DNA of 64,000 nucleotides from Cribrihabitans_A pelagius (GCF_048820915.1 NZ_JBMERR010000002.1:62001-126000), one strand, 5' to 3'; shown: positions 27,285 through 35,682, counted from the first letter of the stretch. The notes: generated from the sequence alone by a model not told the origin. Numbers and translations are program-made.

Positions 27285-27409
27285 GTTGTCCTCCCTTTTC
27301 AGCTCGTGCACTCAAGCTTAGGACGGGATCGGCAAAACCATTATCCGGAATGCGCAATAAAGCGCAAAATCCTGGCCGGGCGGCGCAAGTTCCGTGCTAG
27401 CCTGCCGCA

Positions 27410-28483
27410 ATGGACGCGCCACACACCACACCCAGCGCCGAGCCCCTCCGGGCCTGGCGGCGGTTTCACAGCCGCGACATCGGCGAAGCGCGCGCGATGG
27501 TGGCGCGCAAGTTCTGCGACCATGCGCTGGACCCCGCGGGCCGCAGCGCCGGATTCGACACCCGCCACAACCACGCCCCGGGGCGCAGCCTGTCGCTCAA
27601 CTACCTCAGCTATGGCACCGGGGTGCGGATCGCGCCGGAAGAGCTGCGCGATTTCTACCTGGTGCAGTTACCGCTTACGGGCCGTGCGGAGGTCGCCAAC
27701 GGCGGCGCCGCGGTCGCCTCCCGCCCCCGCCTGGGCACGGTGCTGAACCCGGACCGGAAGTCGCGGATGACCTGGCACGCGGACTGCCGGATGCTGTTGC
27801 TGCAAATCAGCCGTTCGGCGCTGCACGGCACCGCCGAACGCGCCGCAGGCATGGCTCTGCCCGAAGCGGTGGTCTTTGACACCGCGGTGCCGCTGGAAGC
27901 GGGAAGACTTCAGGACTGGGCGCGCCAGTTCTCGGCCTGCGTCAGGGCCACCAGCCGGCAGGAGGGTTTCGGCACCTGGTCCGCCTTGCAGCAGCAGGTG
28001 ATCGAGGAGCAGCTGATGCTCGGCTTCCTCAGCCATCAGGACAGCAACATCCGCCACCTGCTGGACCGCCCCGCGCCCCGCGCCGGCAGCGCCCAGATCC
28101 GCCGCGCGCAGGACTTCATCCACGCGCATCTATCTGACCCGGTCAGCCTGCCCGGGATCGCCGGCGCCGCTGGCTGCAGCCTGCGCTCGCTGCAGGCGGG
28201 GTTCCAGGCCGCCTTCGGCCTCAGCCCGATGCAATACCTGCGTGACCAGAGGCTCGACATGGCGCATTACCTGCTGCTGTCCGGCCCGCCCGGCAGCAGC
28301 GTCGGAAGCATCGCCCATGACTGCGGCTTTGCCCACCTCGGCCGCTTTGCCCAGCTCTACCGCGCGCGCTTCGGCCAGCCGCCCAGCGCCACCGCCCGGG
28401 CGCGCGACCTGTCCGGGTGTGCCCGCGGCGCAGGCTCCGGCGGCACGGCGGAAAGCGCGGCCGGAGATGCATTTTCCGTTTGA
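27410..28483 (+). CDS. AraC-family transcriptional regulator
   Basis: The 357-residue protein combines an N-terminal sensor of the AraC-binding-like type (about 20-210) with a C-terminal AraC/XylS DNA-binding domain (about 225-330; LPGIAGAAGCSLRSLQAGFQ, then VGSIAHDCGFAHLGRFAQLY). It is divergent from the cupin-monooxygenase pair with 125 bp between, and so probably controls them in response to their substrate. Its last codons (DAFSV-stop) lie inside the promoter of the second tRNA-Leu: the stop TGA overlaps the -35 box TTGACG. This may mean the original 3' end was replaced when the tRNA segment duplicated. Confidence 0.9.
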   Translation: MDAPHTTPSAEPLRAWRRFHSRDIGEARAMVARKFCDHALDPAGRSAGFDTRHNHAPGRSLSLNYLSYGTGVRIAPEELRDFYLVQLPLTGRAEVANGGAAVASRPRLGTVLNPDRKSRMTWHADCRMLLLQISRSALHGTAERAAGMALPEAVVFDTAVPLEAGRLQDWARQFSACVRATSRQEGFGTWSALQQQVIEEQLMLGFLSHQDSNIRHLLDRPAPRAGSAQIRRAQDFIHAHLSDPVSLPGIAGAAGCSLRSLQAGFQAAFGLSPMQYLRDQRLDMAHYLLLSGPPGSSVGSIAHDCGFAHLGRFAQLYRARFGQPPSATARARDLSGCARGAGSGGTAESAAGDAFSV

Positions 28484-28508
28484 CGCCGCCGCGAAGCACT
28501 TTTATACG
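28480..28508 (+). promoter_or_regulatory. Promoter of tRNA-Leu(CAG) copy 2
   Basis: TTGACG (28480-28485) and TATACG (28503-28508) are spaced by 17 bp, exactly as at copy 1. The -35 overlaps the stop codon of the AraC-type gene. Confidence 0.75.
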
Positions 28509-28526
28509 CCCTCCTACTGCATCCGT

Positions 28527-28613
28527 GCCCAGATGGCGGAATTGGTAGACGCGCTAGCTTCAGGTGCTAGTGTCCGTATGGACGTGGAGGTTCGAGTCCT
28601 CTTCTGGGCACCA
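28527..28613 (+). tRNA. tRNA-Leu (anticodon CAG), copy 2
   Basis: This 87-nt gene differs from copy 1 at only two bases, which are the two partners of one acceptor-stem pair: G-C in copy 1 (GCCCAGG/CCTGGGC) and A-T here (GCCCAGA/TCTGGGC). The anticodon loop TTCAGGT, long variable arm, T arm and encoded CCA are identical. It is in direct orientation 3,360 bp from copy 1. Confidence 0.97.
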
Positions 28614-28845
28614 CTGCCGGAAATCCCGATAATCAAAGACACGATCCCGCCTCTCGCCGAGGCCGCGTGCCCCCCGTGCGCTCCGGCTCCCGCAAGGGCA
28701 AGGTGTGGCTCGCGCATTACGCCATTGCATTTTACCTAAAGTTGAGTAATTTCACCCCATCCGCTCTGCGCCTCGGCCCTCCCCCGTCGGCAAGCGGCTG
28801 TACCTATGATTTTTTTCAGATTTTTGGAACTTGCGTCTTCTACCT

Positions 28846-30651
28846 ATGCACGACCACACTTTCCCCGGCGCCCTTGCGCATTCAACCGGTGAGACCGCCG
28901 CTGCTCTGCGCGAATCTGCCGACGCGGCGGCGAGTCGCTGGACCCGCTACGACCTCGGCAGTGACGGCAGCTTCCAAGGCACGCTCAGCTACCGGGGCGA
29001 CCGTGACTGGACTGCCATCTCGCTGGAGGAAGGCGCCACCTACAGCTTCACCCTGAAAGGCAGCGCCAGCGGCCAAGGCAGTCTCAGCGATCCGCTGCTG
29101 CGGCTTTACGATGGCAACGGCCGCGAGCTGCGGGTGGATGATGACAGCGGCTTGGGGTTTGAAGCGGCGCTGACCTTCACCGCTGCCGCAACAGGCACTT
29201 ACTACCTCGCCGCGTGCAGCTATGGCGACTACGGCACGGGCAGCTACCTGCTCGAAGCCGCCCGCCAAGCGCCGCCGCAGCCTGCCTCCCTGAACCAGCT
29301 TGCCGACTATCTGACCGATGGCTTCTGGCAGGACCGCGGCCTGAGCGGGCGCAGCTTCGACACCAGCCGCGACAGCGTCATAACGGTCGACGTGACCGAT
29401 CTCACCGCCGAAGGCCGCCAGCTGGCCCGCTGGGCTTTCGATGCGTGGGAGATGGCCGCGGACATCGAGTTCCGCGAGGTCAGCCATGGCGCCGGCATCA
29501 CCTTCGGCGACAACGACGCCGGGGCCTACTCCTATTCGGACGTGCGCAATGGCACGATCGAAAGCTCCTATATCAATGTCTCGCTGCCTTGGCTGGCCCA
29601 CTACGGCACCAGCATCGACAGCTATTCCTATCAGACCTATCTGCATGAAATCGGCCACGCGCTGGGGCTGGGGCATCAGGGCCATTACAACGGCAGCGCC
29701 ACCTACGGCATCGACAATGAATTCGCCAACGACAGCTGGCAGCTCTCGGTGATGTCCTACTTCTCGCAGAACGAGAACACGCTGACGGATGCCAGCGAAG
29801 CGCTGCTGCTGACGCCGATGATGGCGGATGTGATCGCGATCCAGGATCTCTACGGCAGACCAGATGCGGATAGCGCGACCGCGGGCGATACGGTCTGGGG
29901 GCCGGGATCGCAGCTGCCCGGCGTGCTAAGCGATCTCTTCAACGGCCAGGACCACTACCGCGGCAACAACGTCGCCTTCACCATCTGCGACCGGGACGGT
30001 ACCGACACGCTGGACGCCAGCGGCTTTTCCACTAGCAGCCGGATCGACCTGCGCGGCGGGCATTTTTCGGATATCGGTGAGCTCACCGGCAACGTCGGCA
30101 TCGCCCGCGGCACGGTGGTAGAGAACGCGCTGGCCGGCAGCGGCCGTGACAGCGTGACCGGCAACGCAGCGGACAACATGATCCGCGGCGGCGCGGGCGG
30201 CGACCGGCTGGGCGGCCGCGGAGGCGACGATCTGCTGGCAGGCGGCCGCGGAGGCGACCGGCTCTTCGGCCACGGCGGCAACGACCGGCTGCGCGGCCAC
30301 AACGGCGCGGACCAGCTGCGCGGCGGCGGCGGCCGGGATGGGCTCACGGGCGGCGGCGGCGATGACCGCCTCGATGGCGGCGGCGGCAACGACCGGCTGA
30401 CCGGCGGCAGCGGCGCAGATGTCTTTGTCTTCAGCGCCGGCCACGGCCGTGACGTGGTGCGTGATTTCAACGCCGGGCGCGGTGACAGGCTGGACTTCAG
30501 CGAACTCGACGGCTTCGGCAGCTTTGCTAGTGTCCTTGCCGCCGCAAGGGACGGCAACGCCGGTGTGCGCATCACCACCGGCGCGGACAGCTCGCTGCTG
30601 CTGCAGGGCGTCAGCCTCGACAGCCTCGGCGTCGACGACTTCCTGTTCTGA
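28846..30651 (+). CDS. Secreted RTX metalloprotease (serralysin-like, M10) with a PPC-type N-terminal domain
   Basis: The 601-residue protein has an N-terminal pre-peptidase C-terminal-like beta-sandwich (about 28-140), a zinc metalloprotease domain with HEIGHALGLGH (His267, His271, His277) and the Met-turn SVMSY at about 301-305, and a C-terminal RTX region of GGxGxDxL nonapeptides (about 440-530), e.g. HGGNDRLRG and GGGNDRLTG, that bind calcium. It ends DDFLF. There is no Sec signal peptide, fitting type I secretion. ATG 28846 is preferred over an upstream TTG at 28831, though neither has a clear RBS. No ABC/MFP secretion genes are nearby. Confidence 0.9.
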   Translation: MHDHTFPGALAHSTGETAAALRESADAAASRWTRYDLGSDGSFQGTLSYRGDRDWTAISLEEGATYSFTLKGSASGQGSLSDPLLRLYDGNGRELRVDDDSGLGFEAALTFTAAATGTYYLAACSYGDYGTGSYLLEAARQAPPQPASLNQLADYLTDGFWQDRGLSGRSFDTSRDSVITVDVTDLTAEGRQLARWAFDAWEMAADIEFREVSHGAGITFGDNDAGAYSYSDVRNGTIESSYINVSLPWLAHYGTSIDSYSYQTYLHEIGHALGLGHQGHYNGSATYGIDNEFANDSWQLSVMSYFSQNENTLTDASEALLLTPMMADVIAIQDLYGRPDADSATAGDTVWGPGSQLPGVLSDLFNGQDHYRGNNVAFTICDRDGTDTLDASGFSTSSRIDLRGGHFSDIGELTGNVGIARGTVVENALAGSGRDSVTGNAADNMIRGGAGGDRLGGRGGDDLLAGGRGGDRLFGHGGNDRLRGHNGADQLRGGGGRDGLTGGGGDDRLDGGGGNDRLTGGSGADVFVFSAGHGRDVVRDFNAGRGDRLDFSELDGFGSFASVLAAARDGNAGVRITTGADSSLLLQGVSLDSLGVDDFLF

Positions 30652-30747
30652 ACGCGCGCAGGGCGGCGCCGGCAGTTGAGTTCGGCGGCCAGAGCGCCTA
30701 TTTCCCTTGCAACCGCGCCGCGCGGCGGCAAGCAAGAGGGAACTCCA

Positions 30748-31362
30748 GTGGCCAACCACCTGTACAAGAACGACCTGCCCGACGGGCTGGACCTCGGCCC
30801 CGTCGTGGCGATCGACTGTGAAACCATGGGGCTGAACCCGCACCGCGACCGGCTCTGCGTGATCCAGATGTCGGGCGGCGACGGCGACGCCCATATCGTG
30901 CAGGTGGAGAAGGGCCAGACCGCGGCGCCCAACCTCTGCCGCATGCTGGAAGACCCGAATGTGCTGAAGCTGTTCCACTTCGGCCGTTTCGACATTGCCG
31001 CCATGTACAATGCCTTCGGCGCCCTGGCCGCGCCGGTCTACTGCACCAAGATCGCCAGCCGCCTGGTGCGCACCTACACCGACCGGCACGGGCTGAAGAA
31101 CCTGACCCAGGAACTGCTGGGCATCGACATCTCCAAGCAGCAGCAGATGAGCGACTGGGGCGCGGAGGACCTGACCGAGGCGCAGCTCGACTACGCCGCC
31201 TCGGACGTGCTGCACCTGCACCGCCTGCGCGACGCACTGGATGCGCGGCTCGCCCGCGAAGGCCGCACCGGGATGGCCCAGGCCTGCTTCGGCTTCCTGC
31301 CCATGCGCGCCAAGCTGGATCTCGCCGGCTGGCCCGAAATTGATATCTTTGCCCACTCATGA
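30748..31362 (+). CDS. rnd: Ribonuclease D-type 3'-5' exonuclease
   Basis: This 204-residue protein is a short, catalytic-domain-only RNase D with the DEDDy residues: AIDCETMGLN (Asp23, Glu25), HFGRFDIAAM and DYAASDVLHLHRL (Tyr and Asp). It lacks the C-terminal HRDC domains of E. coli RNase D, as is common in alphaproteobacteria. The GTG start at 30748 follows AAGAGGGAA; a longer frame upstream has no RBS. The kdsD ATG overlaps its stop (ATGA), so it heads the kdsD-lptCAB operon. Role: trimming 3' ends of tRNA or other RNA. Confidence 0.92.
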   Translation: MANHLYKNDLPDGLDLGPVVAIDCETMGLNPHRDRLCVIQMSGGDGDAHIVQVEKGQTAAPNLCRMLEDPNVLKLFHFGRFDIAAMYNAFGALAAPVYCTKIASRLVRTYTDRHGLKNLTQELLGIDISKQQQMSDWGAEDLTEAQLDYAASDVLHLHRLRDALDARLAREGRTGMAQACFGFLPMRAKLDLAGWPEIDIFAHS

Positions 31363-32327
31363 CCCATACCGAAGACTTCCTCGCCACTGCCCGCCAGGTC
31401 ATCACCGATGAGGCCGCGGCGCTCAACGCGCTGGCCGAGGGGCTGGACCGCCGCTTTGCCGAAGCGGTCGACCTGATCCTCAAGGCCGAGGGCCGCATCA
31501 TCGTGAGCGGTATCGGCAAATCCGGCCATATCGGCCACAAGATCGCGGCCACGCTCGCCTCCACCGGGACGCCCGCCTATTTCGTGCATCCGGCCGAAGC
31601 CAGCCACGGCGACCTCGGCATGCTGTCGGGCGGCGACGTGGTGCTGGCGATCTCCAACTCGGGCGAGGCGCCGGAACTGGCGAACCTGCTGGCCTTCACC
31701 CGCCGCTTCGGCATTCCGCTGATCGGGCTTTCCAGCAAGATGGAGAGCACCCTGATGAAACAGGCCGACGTGCATCTGCAGATCCCCTCGATGGGCGAGG
31801 CCTGCGGCTTTGGCATGGTGCCCTCGATCTCCACCACGCTGACGTTGGCGATGGGCGATGCGCTGGCCATCGCGCTGATGAAGCACCGCGATTTCCGCCC
31901 CGAGAACTTCCGCGATTTCCACCCGGGCGGCAAGCTCGGCGCGCGGCTGAGCAAAGTGCGCGACCTGATGCATGCGGGCGAGGCCCTGCCGCTGGTGGCC
32001 GAGACCACCCCGATGCCCGACGCGCTCATCGAGATCAGCCAGAAGGGCTTCGGTGTCGCGGGCGTTGCCGCCGCGGACGGCTCGCTTGCGGGCATTATCA
32101 CCGACGGCGACCTGCGCCGCCACATGAACGGGCTCCTGGAAAAGACCGCGGCTGAGGTAATGACCGCCGCCCCTGCCACCATCGCCCCCGGCGCCATGGC
32201 CGAGGAAGCGGTGGCGGTGATGAACCAGCGCAAGATCACCTGCCTCTTCGTGGTCGACCCGGACAACGGCCGCAAGGCGGAAGGGCTCCTGCACATCCAC
32301 GACTGCCTGCGCGCGGGCCTCGGCTGA
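31359..32327 (+). CDS. kdsD: D-arabinose 5-phosphate isomerase (KdsD/KpsF)
   Basis: The enzyme interconverts ribulose 5-phosphate and arabinose 5-phosphate, the first committed precursor of Kdo. The 322-residue protein has an N-terminal SIS sugar-isomerase domain (about 35-170; GIGKSGHIGHKIAATLASTG) and two C-terminal CBS domains (about 205-320; GIITDGDLRRHM in the first). The DFHPGGKLGARL segment after the SIS domain is characteristic of KpsF/GutQ. It overlaps rnd by 4 bp and precedes lptC by 19 bp. Confidence 0.95.
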   Translation: MTHTEDFLATARQVITDEAAALNALAEGLDRRFAEAVDLILKAEGRIIVSGIGKSGHIGHKIAATLASTGTPAYFVHPAEASHGDLGMLSGGDVVLAISNSGEAPELANLLAFTRRFGIPLIGLSSKMESTLMKQADVHLQIPSMGEACGFGMVPSISTTLTLAMGDALAIALMKHRDFRPENFRDFHPGGKLGARLSKVRDLMHAGEALPLVAETTPMPDALIEISQKGFGVAGVAAADGSLAGIITDGDLRRHMNGLLEKTAAEVMTAAPATIAPGAMAEEAVAVMNQRKITCLFVVDPDNGRKAEGLLHIHDCLRAGLG

Positions 32328-32346
32328 GCCGCGAAAGGAGGGCGTC

Positions 32347-32946
32347 ATGGACAGGCATTCCCGCGCCGTTGCCTATCTGAAGGTGCTGCTGCCGCTCACC
32401 GCGCTGGTGCTGCTGTCCACCCTATTCATGATCTCGCGCGGTTCCGACATCGAAGCGGTGATCCCCTTCGCCGAGACGGAGATCGAGGACCGGCTGCGCG
32501 GCCAGCAGGTGACCGCGCCCTATTTCTCCGGCACCACGGCGGAGGGCGACGAGATCATGGTGACCGCAAGCCTCGCCCGCCCCGGCGGCGCCAGCGCCCC
32601 GGCGGTCGCCAGCGATCTGAAAGCCGAGATCCGCATGGCCGGGGGCGGACGGATCGCGCTGTCCTCGGACACCGGCGCCGTTTACCCGGACCGGGATCTT
32701 GCAGAATTTGCCGGCGGCGTCACCATCACCTCGGCTGACGGGCTGACGGTGGAGACCGAAATCCTGAACACCGCACTGAGCGGGCTGGAAGCGGAAAGCC
32801 CCGGCCCGGTGCGCGCCCGCGGCCCGATCGGCGACCTCACCGCCGGCAACATGCGCATCCGCGCGAAAACCGAAGGCGGCCCGGTGCATATGCTGTTCAA
32901 GGACGGGGTGAAGCTGATATACGATCCCCAAAAACCGGAAAGATAG
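32347..32946 (+). CDS. lptC: LPS export system protein LptC
   Basis: LptC is the bitopic inner-membrane protein that passes LPS from the LptB2FG transporter to LptA. The 199-residue protein has a short cytoplasmic tail, one membrane segment (about 12-32; VLLPLTALVLLSTLFMI) and a periplasmic beta-jellyroll ending FKDGVKLIYDPQKPER. RBS AAAGGAGG lies just before ATG 32347. Sequence conservation in LptC is low, so position between kdsD and lptA supports the call. Confidence 0.9.
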   Translation: MDRHSRAVAYLKVLLPLTALVLLSTLFMISRGSDIEAVIPFAETEIEDRLRGQQVTAPYFSGTTAEGDEIMVTASLARPGGASAPAVASDLKAEIRMAGGGRIALSSDTGAVYPDRDLAEFAGGVTITSADGLTVETEILNTALSGLEAESPGPVRARGPIGDLTAGNMRIRAKTEGGPVHMLFKDGVKLIYDPQKPER

Positions 32947-32949
32947 ACC

Positions 32950-33471
32950 GTGCCCCATCTTCGCGCCCTTCTGTTCTGCCTGCCGCTGGCCTTTGCGGCC
33001 CTGGTCCCCGCTTCCGCCCCGGCACAGGAGGCCTCGGTGGCCTTCGGCGCAGTGAAAGCCGACCCCAGCCAGCCGGTCGAGGTGACCGCCGATGCGCTGG
33101 CCGTGAACCAGGCCGACGGTTCTGCCGAGTTCACCGGCAACGTGCTGATCGTTCAGGGGGTGATGCGGCTCTCCGCCGATGAGGTGCTGGTGATCTACAA
33201 GACCGGCGCGGAAGACGGCGGCAAAAAGGGCATCGAACGGCTGGAGGCCACCGGCAACGTGCTCCTGGTCAGCGGCCCCGACGCCGCCGAGGCCGAGCGC
33301 GCCGAATACACTATCGACAGCGGCACCGTGGTGATGACCGGCAACGTGCTGCTCAGCCAGCAGAACAACACGCTGACCTCGGACCGGCTGGAAGTGAACC
33401 TGACCTCCGGCTCCGCCCGCATGGCCGGCCGCGTCAAGACCATCCTCAACCCGGAGGGCGGCAGCAACTGA
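32950..33471 (+). CDS. lptA: LPS transport periplasmic protein LptA
   Basis: LptA forms the periplasmic bridge that carries LPS from LptC to the outer membrane. The 173-residue precursor has a signal peptide (about 1-25, ending ASAPAQEA) and the OstA/LptA repeat pattern (ADALAVNQADGSAEFTGNVL, then AEYTIDSGTVVMTGNVLL). It starts at GTG 32950, three bases after the lptC stop, and its stop overlaps the lptB start (TGATG). Confidence 0.93.
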   Translation: MPHLRALLFCLPLAFAALVPASAPAQEASVAFGAVKADPSQPVEVTADALAVNQADGSAEFTGNVLIVQGVMRLSADEVLVIYKTGAEDGGKKGIERLEATGNVLLVSGPDAAEAERAEYTIDSGTVVMTGNVLLSQQNNTLTSDRLEVNLTSGSARMAGRVKTILNPEGGSN

Positions 33472-34229
33472 TGGCAAAACCCGACCTGAAAGTGACCGAA
33501 GGCTCCTCCGGTCTGCGGATCGAGCGGCTGCGCAAATCCTACCGCAAGAAGGTGGTCATCCGCGATGTCAGCATGTCGCTGAACCGCGGCGAGGTGGTGG
33601 CGCTCCTGGGCCCGAACGGCTCCGGCAAGACCACCAGCTTCTACGCCATCGCAGGGCTGGTGTTCCCCGAGGCCGGGGTGGTGTCGATCGACGGGCAGAA
33701 CGTGACCGGCCTGCCGATGTACCGCCGTGCCCGGCTCGGCATCGGATATCTGCCGCAGGAGATGTCGATCTTCCGCGGCCTGTCGGTGGAGGACAACATC
33801 TCCGCCGTGCTCGATATTTCGCAAAAGCACGAGCACAAGCGCCGCGAGCGGCTGGAAGAGCTGCTATCGGATTTCTCCATCGAGCACCTGCGCCGCGCGC
33901 CTGCGCTGGCGCTCTCGGGCGGTGAGCGCCGCCGGGTGGAAATCGCCCGCTGCCTGGCCGCCGATCCCAAATACCTCTTGCTGGACGAGCCCTTCGCAGG
34001 CGTCGACCCGATCTCGGTCGGGGACATCCGCCACCTGGTCGCGGACCTCAAGAAGCGCGGCATCGGGGTGCTGATCACCGATCACAACGTGCGCGAGACG
34101 CTGGAGATCGTCGACCGCGCCTATATTCTGCACGACGGCCAGGTGCTGATGTCCGGCAGCCCCGAGGAAGTGGTGGAAAACGAAAACGTCCGCCGCGTCT
34201 ATCTGGGCGACAATTTCCGCATTTCCTGA
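33471..34229 (+). CDS. lptB: LPS export ABC transporter ATP-binding protein LptB
   Basis: LptB is the cytoplasmic ATPase that drives LPS extraction. The 252-residue protein has Walker A GPNGSGKTT at 47-55, the signature LSGGERRRVEIARCLA and Walker B YLLLDEPFAGVDP, followed by the switch His in LITDHNVRETL. The segment GIGYLPQEMSIFRGLSVEDN is characteristic of LptB. It shares one base with the lptA stop codon. The rpoN gene that follows lptB in many proteobacteria is absent here. Confidence 0.96.
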   Translation: MAKPDLKVTEGSSGLRIERLRKSYRKKVVIRDVSMSLNRGEVVALLGPNGSGKTTSFYAIAGLVFPEAGVVSIDGQNVTGLPMYRRARLGIGYLPQEMSIFRGLSVEDNISAVLDISQKHEHKRRERLEELLSDFSIEHLRRAPALALSGGERRRVEIARCLAADPKYLLLDEPFAGVDPISVGDIRHLVADLKKRGIGVLITDHNVRETLEIVDRAYILHDGQVLMSGSPEEVVENENVRRVYLGDNFRIS

Positions 34230-34557
34230 CCCTGCCGCCGGCTTCGGCGCACCCCGGTCCGGGCCTGTCCGGGCCGGCCCTGCGCCCCGCTTGCAGGCCC
34301 TCCTGCCGGCCCCGTTCCGCCTGCGCTCCGGCCGGCCCGGGGAGGCCAAACGGGGCGGTCGGCAACCCGCGTGCCAGCGCTAACGAACCGTTGCCGAATT
34401 TGCGCGATATCCATTGACTCTCCTGCTGACATGCCGTCGAATTGGCCAATGGCATATGTGCAATCCGATGCAAACCGCGCGCCGGCCTTGGCAACAGGGC
34501 CCGGGCGGGTGCTTCCGGATGCCAGGCCTGACCCCCGGAGCCGGACCTGACACCAGG
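34230..34557. other. Non-coding region between lptB and hpf
   Basis: No gene is visible. The first 130 bp is very GC-rich and contains several short GGCCGG/CCGGCC inverted repeats. A possible -35 TTGACT lies at 34414-34419 without a convincing -10. The region probably ends the lpt operon and starts the hpf transcript. Confidence 0.5.
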
Positions 34558-34579
34558 CCGCCAAGGATTGCCTTGGCGG
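34558..34579 (+). other. Perfect hairpin in the hpf leader
   Basis: CCGCCAAGG (34558-34566) and CCTTGGCGG (34571-34579) pair perfectly around the tetranucleotide ATTG, 33 bp upstream of the hpf start. No T tract follows, so it is more likely a leader structure than a terminator. Confidence 0.5.
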
Positions 34580-34612
34580 CAGGCCCGGCGCCACATTCGT
34601 GAAGGAGATCAC

Positions 34613-35170
34613 ATGCGTTACAAAATCAGCGGCAAACAGATCGACATCGGCGAAGCTCTGCAAACCCACGTGCAGACCGAGCTTGGGACGGCGGTTCAGA
34701 AATATGCCGAACGCCCGACCGACGCGACCGTGGTCTTTTCCCGTTCGGCGCATGAATATGTGTGCGAAACCACCGTGCATCTGTCCACCGGGCTGACCGC
34801 CCAGGCCAAGGCGCATGCCACCGAAATCTATGCCTCTTTCGAAGGCTGCTGCGAGAAGATGGAGAAACAGCTGCGCCGCTACAAGCGCCGCCTCAAGGAT
34901 CACCACCGCGACCGCAGCGAACCGGTTGAACATCTCGGCGCCAATTCGTATATCCTCGCCTCTGAGGATACCGGCGGCGAACCGGACTCGCTGCAGCCGA
35001 TCATCGTGGCCGAGATGGAGACCCGCATTCCGTCCCTGTCGGTGGGCGAGGCCGTGATGCAGATGGAACTGGCCGGCGCGCCGGTCCTGGTCTTCCGCAA
35101 CGAAGGCAAGGACGGGCTGAACGTGGTCTACCGCCGCGAAGACGGCAACATCGGGTGGATCGACCCGTAA
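34613..35170 (+). CDS. hpf: Ribosome hibernation promoting factor, long form
   Basis: HPF binds the 30S decoding region and drives ribosomes into inactive 100S dimers in stationary phase or starvation. The 185-residue protein is the long type, with an N-terminal S30AE domain (about 1-105; MRYKISGKQIDIGEAL at the start) and a C-terminal dimerisation domain (about 125-185; MQMELAGAPVLVFRNEGKDG, then VVYRREDGNIGWIDP). The start at ATG 34613 follows GAAGGAGATC. The ptsN gene follows after 47 bp. Confidence 0.95.
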   Translation: MRYKISGKQIDIGEALQTHVQTELGTAVQKYAERPTDATVVFSRSAHEYVCETTVHLSTGLTAQAKAHATEIYASFEGCCEKMEKQLRRYKRRLKDHHRDRSEPVEHLGANSYILASEDTGGEPDSLQPIIVAEMETRIPSLSVGEAVMQMELAGAPVLVFRNEGKDGLNVVYRREDGNIGWIDP

Positions 35171-35217
35171 CACGAAGGCAGCGCCTCCCGGCCGGGGCGC
35201 CGGAACGGAGCAGACAC

Positions 35218-35682
35218 ATGCAGATTTCCAGCATTCTCAAGCCAGAGGCGGTCCGGGTGATCGGATCGGCCTCCAGCAAGAAGCGCCTGTTTCAGGAAAT
35301 CTCGGATGTCGCCAGCACCGCCTACGGGTTCGATGCCCAGACCGCGGTCGAGGCCCTCCTCGACCGCGAGAGCCTCGGCCCCACCGGGGTCGGGCACGGC
35401 GTCGCCCTGCCCCATGCCCGGCTCGATGAGCTGGACGAAATCTGCGGCGTTTTCCTGGTGCTGGAAAAGCCTCTGGACTTCGGCGCGGTGGACCGACAGC
35501 CGGTTGACATCGCCTTTGCCCTCTTCGCGCCCGAGGATGCGGGCGTAGAGCACCTGAAGGCGCTGGCGCTGGTCTCGCGCACCCTGCGCGAGCAGAGCTT
35601 CTGCACCAAGCTGCGCGCCAACCACGACCCGGCGACGCTTTACACCATCCTGACCGAAGACCACTCGGTGAAGGCCGCCTGA
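35218..35682 (+). CDS. ptsN: Nitrogen-regulatory PTS IIA protein (PtsN/EIIANtr)
   Basis: PtsN is the terminal phospho-acceptor of the regulatory PTSNtr phosphorelay, which adjusts K+, carbon and nitrogen responses. The 154-residue protein is a single EIIA domain with phosphorylated His66 in GVGHGVALPHARLD. The start at ATG 35218 is chosen because GGAG lies 7 bp upstream and MQISSIL matches the family. It follows hpf, as in the conserved lptB-hpf-ptsN order. Confidence 0.95.
   Translation: MQISSILKPEAVRVIGSASSKKRLFQEISDVASTAYGFDAQTAVEALLDRESLGPTGVGHGVALPHARLDELDEICGVFLVLEKPLDFGAVDRQPVDIAFALFAPEDAGVEHLKALALVSRTLREQSFCTKLRANHDPATLYTILTEDHSVKAA

Noticed and set aside
30180..30440. Short repeated GGCGGC units as a DNA repeat or CRISPR
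   Set aside because: They encode the calcium-binding RTX nonapeptides of the protease; no CRISPR-like repeat-spacer pattern exists in the window.
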